Positions 25,909 to 33,873 of a DNA stretch of 64,000 bases are shown here, piece after piece. The stretch covers positions 22,748 to 86,747 of the forward strand of contig NZ_JAAXYC010000005.1 in NCBI RefSeq assembly GCF_018619185.1. The letters run 5' to 3'. Position numbers and translations under genes: made by a program. How positions within the stretch are numbered: the stretch's first letter is position 1; each line of letters begins with the position of its first letter. The notes below the pieces were generated by a model. That model was not told where the DNA came from, did not search any database, and was given only the letters and a program-made list of their open reading frames with translations. The stretch comes from Streptomyces sp. McG3 (lineage in GTDB: Bacteria > Actinomycetota > Actinomycetes > Streptomycetales > Streptomycetaceae).

Positions 25909-26152
25909 GGCCGAGTCCTTCGCTTCCTGAGCTTCATTGCCGCACATCCGGAACCTTCGTTCCGGACACGCTTCCCGATCGTCGCACCTACCGGCCGGTA
26001 GCCGGTAATGACTGCCGCCTTTCGGAAAGTAGTTTCCACCATACGAGAAACTACCCGTTCGGCGGAACCCCCAACGGGACCCGAACCGGCCGGGCGGCCC
26101 GCGCGACCGGAGCGGAGCCCGTGAGACACGCCGGGAGCGGAGCCCTGGAAAC

Positions 26153-26295
26153 AAGAACAGACCCGCGCCACCAGCAGGTGACGCGGGCCTGTCTTCTTCG
26201 GTTGGGTGGCACCGACCCGCCATGCTCGCCTCGCGGCAAGTGGTCGCTCGAAGCGACGAAGGTTGGGCCCGGGGGCTTGGATCGAGTCGGTGCCA
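26153..26295 (-). ncRNA. Candidate structured small RNA with terminator
   Basis: On the minus strand TGGCACCGAC (26286-26295) pairs perfectly with GTCGGTGCCA (26207-26216) across 69 nt. The enclosed part contains a GTCGCT/AGCGAC hairpin (26243-26257). Right after, a stem of CCCGCG, CAG and AAGAA pairs (26153-26199) is followed by a T-rich end, like a terminator. It lies between the HelD-like gene and the malic enzyme gene in a 458-bp gap (25909-26366) with no coding sequence. It may be an sRNA or the 3' UTR of the helicase mRNA; the 5' end is not known. Confidence 0.4.
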
Positions 26296-26366
26296 GTACC
26301 AAGGTAACAAAGACCCCGGAGAAGTGATTCCCGCGCGCCGGGTTGACTCTCCGCGCCCCTTCGGCG

Positions 26367-28748
26367 TCAGTCCCTCAGCAGGTCCGGCACCCCGTCCTCG
26401 TCCGGCATGTCCCGCTCCCCCGAGACCACCGTGAGCTGCTGGGTCGCCCGGGTCAGCGCCACGTACAGCACCCGCAGACCGGCCGGGGACTCGTCCGCGA
26501 TCTCCGCGGGCGAGACGACCACCGTGGCGTCGTACTCAAGGCCCTTGGCCTCCAGGCTGCCCAGCGCCACCACCCGCTCCCCCAGCTCCGCGAGCCACTC
26601 GCGGGCCTGGGCGCGCCGGTTCATCGCGACGACCACGCCGACCGTGCCGTCCACCTCCGCGAGCAGCCGCGCGGCCTCCTCGCGGACCGTGGCGGCCAGG
26701 TCCCCCTCGCGTACCGGCTCGAAGCGGGGCACCACCCCGGTCGAGCGGACCGCCGCCGGGGACTCCATGCCGGGCATCGCCAGCGCCAGCACCTTCGCGG
26801 CCAGCTCCGCGATCTCCGCCGGGTTGCGGTAGTTGACGGTGAGGGTGAAGCGGCGGCGCGGCCGGGAACCGAGCGCCTCGTCCCGGGCGGCGCCCGCCTC
26901 GTCCGGGTCGGACCAGGAGGACTGGGCCGGGTCGCCGACGATCGTCCAGGTGGCGTGCCGGCCCCGGCGGCCGACCATGCGCCACTGCATCGGCGTGAGG
27001 TCCTGCGCCTCGTCGACGATGACGTGCGCGTACTCGGTGCGCTCCGCCGCGAGCCGCTCGGCCCGCTCCCACTGGGTCTCCTCGCGCTGCGGCATCAGCT
27101 CCTCCAGGCCGGTGAGCTGGTCCAGCGGATCCGCCTCGCGCTTGCGCCGGGGCCGGTTCGGGGTGCCCAGCAGCGCCTGGAGCTCGTCCAGGAGCGCCAC
27201 GTCGTGGACGGACAGCGGCCCCTGGCCGTCCGCGTCCAGCCGCTTCAGCGACCGGGCCAGCCGGCGCACCTCGCCCTGGTTGAGGATGCGCCGGGACCAG
27301 CGGCCGAGGCGTCGCTCGTCGGCCATCGCGGCCAGCACCCGGCGCGGCGTCAGTTCGGGCCACCAGGCGTCGAGGAACTCCAGGAACGGGGTCTCGGTGG
27401 AGACGTCCTCGTCGAACGACGAGCGCAGCTCCGCCACCAGCTGGGGGTCGGTGTACCGGCCGCGTCCGGAGGACTTGCTCCACAGGGCGTCCAGCAGCAG
27501 CTTGCGGGCGCGCGGGCGGAGCAGGTTGACCGGGGCGGTGCCGCCCAGGGCGTTGTGCCGGATGCGCTGGAGCTCGTCGGCCTCCAGCTCGACCCGGGCC
27601 CCGAAGGCGACGACGCGCAGCCGGTTCGGGGTCGTCGCCGCGGCGCCCCGCTCGGGCTCCTCGCCGAAAGCGAGCTGGCCCGCCTCCTCCCGCGGGGCCG
27701 CGGGCCGGCCCTGTTCCAGCGCGCCCCGGGCCGCCTTGCGCAGCACGTGGAGCATCCGGGAGGAGCCCTTGATCCGGGCCACCGGCGGTTCGTCGTACGT
27801 CGTGGCGCCCTGGAGGCCCGCCGCGTCGTCGGACAGCGAGCCGACCGCGCGGATCGCGACCTGGCCCTCCTCGCCGAGTGAGGGCAGCACCCCTTCGGTG
27901 TACGCGACCAGGAGCGGGGTGGGCGAGACGACCAGGATGCCGCCCGCGTACCGCCGCCGGTCCTGGTAGAGCAGGTATGCCGCCCGGTGCAGGGCGACCG
28001 CGGTCTTGCCGGTGCCGGGGCCTCCGGTGACCTCGGTGACGGAGGCGGCGGGGGCCCGGATGACCAGGTCCTGTTCGGCCTGGATGGAGGAGACGATGTC
28101 CCGCATGGTGTGGCTGCGGGCCTGGCCGAGGGCCGCCATCAGCGCGCCGTCCCCGATCACCGGCAGCTTCTCGCCGTCCAGGAACGCCGTCAGCTCCGGG
28201 CGCATCAGGTCGTCCTCGACCCCGAGGACCTTGCGGCCCTTGGAGCGGATGACCCGGCGGCGTACGACGCGGCCCGGCTCCTTCGGGGTGGAGCGGTAGA
28301 ACGGCGCGGCGGCCGGGGCGCGCCAGTCGATCACCAGCGGCGCGTAGTCGGAGTCCAGGACCCCGATCCGGCCGATGTGGAGCGTCTCCGCGATATCGGC
28401 GGTGGCGTCCTCCCGCACGGTGTCGTCGGCCGGCTCGACGGAGGTGTACGCGCCGTCCGGGCCGCGCTCCCCGTCCTTGCCGAGCAGCAGGTCGATCCTC
28501 CCGAAGAGGAAGTCCTCGAACTCGCTGTTCAGCCGATTGAGGTGGATCCCCGCCCGGAACACCTGGGCGTCCCGCTCCGCGAGCGCGCCGGGGGTACCGA
28601 CCTGGCCGCGCTTGACGGCGTCGTTCATAAGAAATTCCGCCTCGTGGATCTTCTCTTCGAGGCGGTGATAAACACGGTCGAGATGCTCCTGCTCGACACC
28701 GATTTCCCGGTCCCGCAGCGATTCGACAGCGGCATCCTGCGCGGCCAC
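26367..28748 (-). CDS. HelD-like UvrD-family ATPase, RNA polymerase-associated
   Basis: A 793-residue superfamily 1 ATPase of the HelD type, which binds RNA polymerase and releases it from stalled complexes. The N-terminal 75 residues form a charged coiled coil (HLDRVYHRLEEKIHEAEF) like the HelD arm that enters the secondary channel. Walker A is GGPGTGKTAVALHR near residue 243; later motifs include VDEAQDLTPMQW, VGDPAQS and the C-terminal SF1 motifs (YVALTRATQQL). GTG at 28748 follows AAGGGGG. Related HelR proteins confer rifampicin tolerance, but no rifampicin-associated element is seen upstream here. SCO2952 by position. Confidence 0.88.
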   Translation of the reverse strand: MAAQDAAVESLRDREIGVEQEHLDRVYHRLEEKIHEAEFLMNDAVKRGQVGTPGALAERDAQVFRAGIHLNRLNSEFEDFLFGRIDLLLGKDGERGPDGAYTSVEPADDTVREDATADIAETLHIGRIGVLDSDYAPLVIDWRAPAAAPFYRSTPKEPGRVVRRRVIRSKGRKVLGVEDDLMRPELTAFLDGEKLPVIGDGALMAALGQARSHTMRDIVSSIQAEQDLVIRAPAASVTEVTGGPGTGKTAVALHRAAYLLYQDRRRYAGGILVVSPTPLLVAYTEGVLPSLGEEGQVAIRAVGSLSDDAAGLQGATTYDEPPVARIKGSSRMLHVLRKAARGALEQGRPAAPREEAGQLAFGEEPERGAAATTPNRLRVVAFGARVELEADELQRIRHNALGGTAPVNLLRPRARKLLLDALWSKSSGRGRYTDPQLVAELRSSFDEDVSTETPFLEFLDAWWPELTPRRVLAAMADERRLGRWSRRILNQGEVRRLARSLKRLDADGQGPLSVHDVALLDELQALLGTPNRPRRKREADPLDQLTGLEELMPQREETQWERAERLAAERTEYAHVIVDEAQDLTPMQWRMVGRRGRHATWTIVGDPAQSSWSDPDEAGAARDEALGSRPRRRFTLTVNYRNPAEIAELAAKVLALAMPGMESPAAVRSTGVVPRFEPVREGDLAATVREEAARLLAEVDGTVGVVVAMNRRAQAREWLAELGERVVALGSLEAKGLEYDATVVVSPAEIADESPAGLRVLYVALTRATQQLTVVSGERDMPDEDGVPDLLRD

Positions 28749-28904
28749 CGAGGCCCCCTTCTGACGTGCACTGGGCAGCCGTCAACCCTATAGCGAAGGG
28801 GGGCCCGAGCGCACCTGTCGACCGGGGCGGATCGCGCGTCGCGTCGGACGGCGACCGGACGGGGAACGGACGGGGTGGCGCGATGAGGCGGGGCGGGGCG
28901 CGGC

Positions 28905-29900
28905 TCAGGCTCCGATCTCCACCAGCCGCTCCCCGTCGAAGGTCCGCACCTCGAAGCGGTCGATGTCCTCACGGTCCATCGCCGCCCCGCCGTGCACGTA
29001 CAGCGGGGCCTTGGCCGTCGGGTTCGTCGCGCCCTCGATGCCGTACCCCCACTGCGGAACGGACCAGGAGGTGACGACCTCCTCCTCACCCGCCTTGGAG
29101 ACGGCGATCAGCCGGCACTTCTGCGGTCCCTTGACGTTCTTCAGCTCCAGGACCGTGTGGGTGCCCCAGGTCTTCTCCTCCATGCCGACCGTGGCGTCGA
29201 CCCGGGTGGTGGGGTCGGTCGCCGAGACCTTCTCCGTCATGTGCTGGAAGAAGGCGTCCTCGGCGGGGCTGGTGGGATGCGGGCCGGCGGCCACCGGTCC
29301 GCCGCCGCGGTCGTCGCCCGCCGTGACCGCGAACGCGGCGACCGGGCCGCCGATGATCAGGGCGGCGGCAGCGGCGACCAGATACCGGCTGCGCCGGGTG
29401 CGCCGGTGCCGCTTGTGCGCGACCTCGTCCATCAGCCCGCCCAGCAGCCGGGGCGCGGGCCGCTCGGGCACATGCGGCACGGGACGGGCCCCGGGGGCGC
29501 CGGCGGGCGACTCGGAGAGCATCGCGAGCATGGGCTCCATCCCCGCGAACTCGTCGAGATGCGCGGCGCACCGGGCGCAGCCCGCGAGATGGGCCTCGAA
29601 GGCGCTCGCCTGCGCGTCGTCGAGGACGCCGAGGACGTAGGCGGCGGCCGCGTCGTGCTCGGACCCTTCGGGCGGGCCGGGGAGGCCGTCCGGACCGGCG
29701 GGACCGGAGGGGTGCCCGGGACCGGAGGGGTGCCCGGGACCGGCGGGGTGCCCTGGACCGGAGGGGTGCCCGGGGCCGGAGAGGTACGCGGGGCCCGAGG
29801 AGTGTGCGGGACCCGCGGTATACGGGGGACGCGAGGGACCGGACGGCGTGCGGTGGCCGGGCGGGCGGGGCCCGAACGGCTGCCACTGCTGGTCGCTCAT
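28905..29900 (-). CDS. rsuA: Anti-sigma factor of SigU, zinc-finger membrane protein
   Basis: A 331-residue anti-sigma factor. The cytoplasmic part has an anti-sigma zinc motif (H104-xxx-C108-xx-C111, LAGCARCAAHL), preceded by a Pro/Gly-rich tail with five GPGHP(S/A) repeats at 42-67. One transmembrane helix (about 176-196) and a C-terminal exported domain follow. Overlaps the stop of sigU by four bases (ATGA), so sigma and antagonist are coupled. Identification as RsuA rests on order and domain plan (SCO2953). Confidence 0.85.
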   Translation of the reverse strand: MSDQQWQPFGPRPPGHRTPSGPSRPPYTAGPAHSSGPAYLSGPGHPSGPGHPAGPGHPSGPGHPSGPAGPDGLPGPPEGSEHDAAAAYVLGVLDDAQASAFEAHLAGCARCAAHLDEFAGMEPMLAMLSESPAGAPGARPVPHVPERPAPRLLGGLMDEVAHKRHRRTRRSRYLVAAAAALIIGGPVAAFAVTAGDDRGGGPVAAGPHPTSPAEDAFFQHMTEKVSATDPTTRVDATVGMEEKTWGTHTVLELKNVKGPQKCRLIAVSKAGEEEVVTSWSVPQWGYGIEGATNPTAKAPLYVHGGAAMDREDIDRFEVRTFDGERLVEIGA

Positions 29901-30484
29901 GCCGTGATCCCCCTCTCTTCGAGTGCGAGCTTCATCGAACGGAGTGCGTAGAACACCCGGGACCGCACGGTCCCGCTGGGGACGCCCAGCACCTCGGCGG
30001 CCTCATTGACCGTACGTCCCTTGAAGTAGGTCTCGACCAATGCTTCCCGGTGCGCGGGGGTCAAATCTTCGAGCGCGTCCGAGAGCGTCATCAGCCACAG
30101 CGCCTTGTCGATCTCGTCCTCCGCGGGAATGACCTCCAGCGGCGACGGATCGACCTCGCGCGGCCGGGCCTGCCGGCTGCGGTGGTTGTCGATGACGATG
30201 CGCCGGGCGACCGTCACCAGCCAGGGTCGGACGGAGCCGGTGGCCCGGTTGAGCCGGCCGGCGTTCTTCCAGGCACGGATGAGCGTCTCCTGCACCACGT
30301 CCTCGGCCCGCTGGCGGTCGCCCGCGACGAGTCGGAGCACGTACGCGAGCAGCGGCCCGGCGTGTTCGCGGTACAGCGCCCGCATCAGTTCCTCGTCGGG
30401 TATCCCGGAGGGGGACGGGGGCGGCTCACTGCGATGTCGAGCCCTGTGCGGACGGTCATCGGCCACGGCCGCATCCTTGCGCAC
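29897..30484 (-). CDS. sigU: ECF sigma factor SigU
   Basis: A 195-residue extracytoplasmic-function sigma factor. Region 2 (EELMRALYREHAGPLLAYV, AEDVVQETLIRAWK) recognises the -10 element, and region 4 (LTPAHREALVETYFKGRTVNEAAEVLGVPSGTV, split here by helices) the -35. GTG at 30484 is the start used; a GTG seven codons later is also possible. Co-transcribed with its membrane anti-sigma factor, so it should respond to an envelope signal. SCO2954 by position. Confidence 0.88.
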   Translation of the reverse strand: MRKDAAVADDRPHRARHRSEPPPSPSGIPDEELMRALYREHAGPLLAYVLRLVAGDRQRAEDVVQETLIRAWKNAGRLNRATGSVRPWLVTVARRIVIDNHRSRQARPREVDPSPLEVIPAEDEIDKALWLMTLSDALEDLTPAHREALVETYFKGRTVNEAAEVLGVPSGTVRSRVFYALRSMKLALEERGITA

Positions 30485-30550
30485 CCGAACCTCCCGGTCG
30501 AGACCTCTGAAACGAGCTCTTCGGCCATCGGTACGGGGGCGGGGCCCGGT

Positions 30551-31189
30551 TCACTCAACGCCGGGCGGAATTTCTTTCTCCGGACCGCGCCCGTCGGCCG
30601 CCCGCAGGGTCCTGCGCCGGTGCCGGGCGACCCGTTCGCGGTTGCCGCAGACCTCGCCGGAGCACCAACGGCGCCGTCCACCGCGCGAGGTGTCCAGGTA
30701 GAGACGGTGGCAGTCCTCGCCCTGGCAGCGGCGCAGGGCCGCCCGTGCGGCCGGGTCGGTGAGCAGGTCCACGGCGTCCCGGGCGACGACGGCGAGGAGC
30801 CCCGCGCAGTCGGGTGCCGTGCTCAGGGCCCGCACCAGGCCGCCGTCCGCACCGCGTACCGCGCGGGGCCCCGGAGGCGCCCCGGAGGCCGCGGAGTTGA
30901 CCCGCTCCAGCGCCCCGTCGGCCTCGGGACCGCCGAGCTGAGCCGCCATCAGGCGGCTCACGGCGGAGCGCAGTTCGTGGAATCGGGCCACCCAGGTGTC
31001 GTCCAGTGCCGCCAGTACGGTGCCCTGCGGGACGAGCCGGGCGTCGGTCAGCCACCGCGCCAGACGCACGGGCCCGTCGAGCTGTTCGCAGGCCCCGGGC
31101 GCCCCGCCCGCGGGCTCCGTGGCCACCAGATCGAGGCAGATCCGGCCCGTGTCGAACCGCCACATCCGCGCACCCCTGCCCGCTGCCAT
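30551..31189 (-). CDS. CGNR zinc-finger protein (ABATE domain)
   Basis: A 212-residue regulator-like protein. The N-terminal ABATE domain begins with FDTGRICLDLVATE, and the C-terminal CGNR zinc finger reads CQGEDCHRLYLDTSRGGRRR then WCSGEVCGNR, a metal-binding DNA-contact fold. ATG at 31189 follows ACAGGAGC; the longer frame to 31312 adds Gly/Arg-rich sequence with no domain. Family members are thought to be transcriptional regulators. Target unknown; it faces away from the acetyltransferase at 31335. Confidence 0.88.
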   Translation of the reverse strand: MAAGRGARMWRFDTGRICLDLVATEPAGGAPGACEQLDGPVRLARWLTDARLVPQGTVLAALDDTWVARFHELRSAVSRLMAAQLGGPEADGALERVNSAASGAPPGPRAVRGADGGLVRALSTAPDCAGLLAVVARDAVDLLTDPAARAALRRCQGEDCHRLYLDTSRGGRRRWCSGEVCGNRERVARHRRRTLRAADGRGPEKEIPPGVE

Positions 31190-31334
31190 GCTCCTGTCAC
31201 CACCTTGGGTCACCGGTCGAACGGCCACCCCCCAGAGTGCCCCGGCAGGGGCCCGGCCGGAACCCCCGCCGCCGTCCCGGTGCCAGGGCCCGCCCCCGTA
31301 CCGTGGCGCCATGGATCACGAGGGGGAGACGCCC

Positions 31335-31955
31335 ATGGACCACCGGGACGCGAACACCGTGCCCGGCCCCGGCGGCCTGCGGCTGCGCCGGTGGCGCGAG
31401 GAGGACCTGCCGGCGCTGCTGGAGGCATATGAGGATCCGGCGATGCGGCGGTGGCTGGCCACCCAGGTCTCCGGGCCGGACGGGGCGGCCGACTGGCTGG
31501 AGGCGCAGCGCGCGGGGTGGGCGACGGGCACCCGCTTCGCCTTCGCCGTGACCGACGGCGCGCGGGACGGCGTACCGCTCGGCAACATCGTGCTGAAGCG
31601 GCCGGATCCGGGCGACGACCGCGCGGAGGTGGGCTATTGGACGACTGCTGCGGCGCGCGGCCGGGGCGTGGCGTCCCGGGCCCTGACGGCGCTGACCGAC
31701 TGGTCGTTCACGGAGTTCGCCGAACAGGGCCTGACCAGGCTGGAGTTGTTTCACCAGGTGGACAACGGGGCCTCGTGCCGGGTGGCGGAGAAGTGCGGCT
31801 ACGCACTGGCGCGGGTGATTCCGGCGCTGCCGCCCGACTATCCGCTGGACGGCCATGTGCATGCGCGCGAGGCCCCCTCGGCGGCGGTCAGCCGGCCGGT
31901 GGGTCGTCGTGCAGAAGCCGCTGGAACAGGTGGTGGTCGCGCCAGCCGCCGTTGA
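31335..31955 (+). CDS. GNAT acetyltransferase (RimJ/RimL type)
   Basis: A 206-residue N-acetyltransferase that uses acetyl-CoA. The CoA-binding A motif is TAAARGRGVASRALTAL, followed by LELFHQVDNGASCRVAEKCGY, typical of RimJ/RimL-like proteins. The ATG at 31335 has AGGGGGAG at ideal spacing and is preferred to one 24 bp upstream. Its last 68 bp overlap the 3' end of the convergent acetyltransferase gene, which makes the two C-terminal tails interdependent. Confidence 0.85.
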   Translation: MDHRDANTVPGPGGLRLRRWREEDLPALLEAYEDPAMRRWLATQVSGPDGAADWLEAQRAGWATGTRFAFAVTDGARDGVPLGNIVLKRPDPGDDRAEVGYWTTAAARGRGVASRALTALTDWSFTEFAEQGLTRLELFHQVDNGASCRVAEKCGYALARVIPALPPDYPLDGHVHAREAPSAAVSRPVGRRAEAAGTGGGRASRR

Positions 31956-32451
31956 TGTGCAGATAGCCCGGCGCGGTGCCGATCCGCTCGAACCCGGCCT
32001 TGGCGAGCACCCGTTGGGAAGGGCCGTTGTCGGTGACGGTCGCCGCCTCGACGCGGTGCAGGCCCAGCCGGTCGCGGGCGGCGTCGCAGACCGCGCCGAC
32101 GGCGGCGGTGGCGAGACCGCGTCCGGCGTGGTCCGCGTCGACCCAGTAGCCGAGGCGGGCGTTGCGGTAGGGACCCCGTTCGACTCCGGAGAGCGTGAAG
32201 CCGCCGATCACCCGGCCGTCGTCGTCCGTGACCGCCCAGGGCATGGCCCGCCCGGCATCCCGGTCGGCCAGCAGGGCGGTGAGCCGGGCGGTCTGGCCCT
32301 CGACGGTGTAGAAGGCCTCGGGGCGTACGGGTTCCCAGCGGCGCATGTACGCGCGGTTGCGGGTGAGGGCCGCGGCGAAGGCGGGAGCATCGGTGATCGC
32401 GACGGGGCGGAAGGCCACGTCCGGGGCGATCCGGTGGAGGTGATCGGTCAT
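31888..32451 (-). CDS. GNAT acetyltransferase (RimJ-like)
   Basis: A 187-residue GNAT enzyme. FRPVAITDAPAFAAAL starts the fold; the CoA pyrophosphate loop is DADHAGRGLATAAV, and VTDNGPSQRVLAKAGFERIG is the typical C-terminal helix. It may acetylate an N-terminal Ser/Ala or a small amine. It is convergent and overlapping with the acetyltransferase at 31335-31955, but the two are different enough that a recent duplication is unlikely. Confidence 0.87.
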   Translation of the reverse strand: MTDHLHRIAPDVAFRPVAITDAPAFAAALTRNRAYMRRWEPVRPEAFYTVEGQTARLTALLADRDAGRAMPWAVTDDDGRVIGGFTLSGVERGPYRNARLGYWVDADHAGRGLATAAVGAVCDAARDRLGLHRVEAATVTDNGPSQRVLAKAGFERIGTAPGYLHINGGWRDHHLFQRLLHDDPPAG

Positions 32452-32545
32452 CCGGTCACGCTAGGGCCTCTCGTTTGGATCATGCCAGGCTCGCGTCCAG
32501 ACGAAAGACCCTGACCGGGACGCCCCGGCTCCCGCGCGGGGCCCC

Positions 32546-33688
32546 TCAGCGGTCGTACTTCGTGTCCGCCGACGGGTCCAGCGCCAGCCGGTAGCCGCGC
32601 TTGACGACCGTCTGGATCAGCCGGGGCACGCCGAGCGCCGAGCGCAGGCGGGCCATCGCGGTCTCCACCGCGTGCTCGTCGGTGCCACTGCCGGGCAGGG
32701 TCCGCAGCAGGTCGGCGCGGGCCACCACCCAGCCGGGGCGGCGGGCCAGCGCGTGCAGGAGGGCCATGCCCGCGGGCGGCACCGCGCGCAGCTCGTCGTC
32801 GACGAGGACGGCGTGGCCCCGGATCTCGACCCGGTGGCCGGCGACGGGCAGGGTGCGGGCGGCGAGCGGGAGCCGGGCGCACATCAGCTGGACGAGGGGG
32901 CCGAGCCGGAAGCGCTCCGGCTGGACGGTGTCGATGCCCCGGGCCTGGAGCGGGAGGGCGGTGACCGGTCCGACGCAGGCGACCAGGACATCGTCGCGCA
33001 GGGCGCCGAGGACCTCCGGAAGCAGTCCGCGGGTCTCGGCGCGGCCCAGGAACGAGGCGGCGGCGGGGGCGCTGGTGAAGGTGATCGCGTCGAGGCCCCG
33101 GGCGGCCGTGACGTCGAGCATCCGGTCGAGCGGGGCGATGTCCTGCGGGGGCATCCAGCGGTAGACGGGGACGACGACGACGTCGGCGCCCGCGGCCGTC
33201 AGGGACTCGACGAATCCGGGCAGCGGTTCGCCGTGCAGCTGGAGGGCGATCCGGCGGCCGGCGACGCCTTGGGCGAGGAGCCGGTCGAGGACCTCGGCCA
33301 TCGATTCGGACCCGGGCGACCAGGCCTCGGTCAGCCCGGCGGCCCGGATGGCGCCCTTGACCTTGGGGCCCCGGGCGAGGAGTTCGGTCCCGCTCAGCGT
33401 CGCCAGCAGGGCGTCGCCGATGCCCCAGCCGTCGGCCGCCTCGATCCAGCCGCGGAAGCCGATGGCGGTGGTGGCGACCACCACGTCGGGGGCGTGGCCG
33501 ATCAGCTGCTCGGTGGCGGCGAGGAGTTCGCTGTCGTCGGCGAGCTGCACGATCCGCAGGGCGGGGGCGTGCAGGACGGCGGCGCCGCGGCGCTTGAGGA
33601 GGGTGGCGAGCTCCTCGGCGCGGCGGGCGGCGGTCACCCCGACGGTGAAGCCCGCGAGGGGGCCGTGCGTTGTGTCGTCGTCCTGCAT
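32546..33688 (-). CDS. nnaR: Nitrate/nitrite regulator NnaR (HemD-like plus winged helix)
   Basis: A 380-residue transcription factor. Residues 10-255 are a uroporphyrinogen-III synthase (HemD)-like domain, and about 290-372 an OmpR-type winged helix (GHRVEIRGHAVLVDDELRAV, VETAMARLRSALG, VKRGYRLAL). This fusion is the layout of NnaR (SCO2958), which works with GlnR to activate nitrate and nitrite assimilation genes in S. coelicolor. It follows narK on the same strand with 185 bp between, which contain a palindrome (33744-33763). Confidence 0.9.
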   Translation of the reverse strand: MQDDDTTHGPLAGFTVGVTAARRAEELATLLKRRGAAVLHAPALRIVQLADDSELLAATEQLIGHAPDVVVATTAIGFRGWIEAADGWGIGDALLATLSGTELLARGPKVKGAIRAAGLTEAWSPGSESMAEVLDRLLAQGVAGRRIALQLHGEPLPGFVESLTAAGADVVVVPVYRWMPPQDIAPLDRMLDVTAARGLDAITFTSAPAAASFLGRAETRGLLPEVLGALRDDVLVACVGPVTALPLQARGIDTVQPERFRLGPLVQLMCARLPLAARTLPVAGHRVEIRGHAVLVDDELRAVPPAGMALLHALARRPGWVVARADLLRTLPGSGTDEHAVETAMARLRSALGVPRLIQTVVKRGYRLALDPSADTKYDR

Positions 33689-33743
33689 GGCGTGTTCCCG
33701 GCTCCCGTGGTTCCGCTGGTACGCGAGGTGCGAAGGCCCGAGA

Positions 33744-33763
33744 CTGTCAACGATGCATGACAG
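33744..33763. promoter_or_regulatory. Palindrome in the nnaR promoter region
   Basis: CTGTCA-N8-TGACAG, a perfect 6-bp inverted repeat 56 bp upstream of the nnaR start. The spacing fits a dimeric regulator; NnaR autoregulation or GlnR are possible, neither shown. Confidence 0.45.
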
Positions 33764-33873
33764 GCTCGGTTCCCCCGTATTTCCCGGCCGTTACGTCGCA
33801 CGACGCCGGGATGTCGTCCCGTGCTCCCTCCGGGGCGACGGGCCCCGGACCCTTCCTGCACCTCCTACACCTC

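Noticed and set aside
26200..26300. A tRNA gene in the 26.2-kb gap
   Set aside because: The long helix does not close a cloverleaf: no T-arm TTCGA and no anticodon arm.
28749..28904. Rifampicin-associated element before the HelD-like gene
   Set aside because: No GGGGCTTGC-type inverted repeat is present in this gap.
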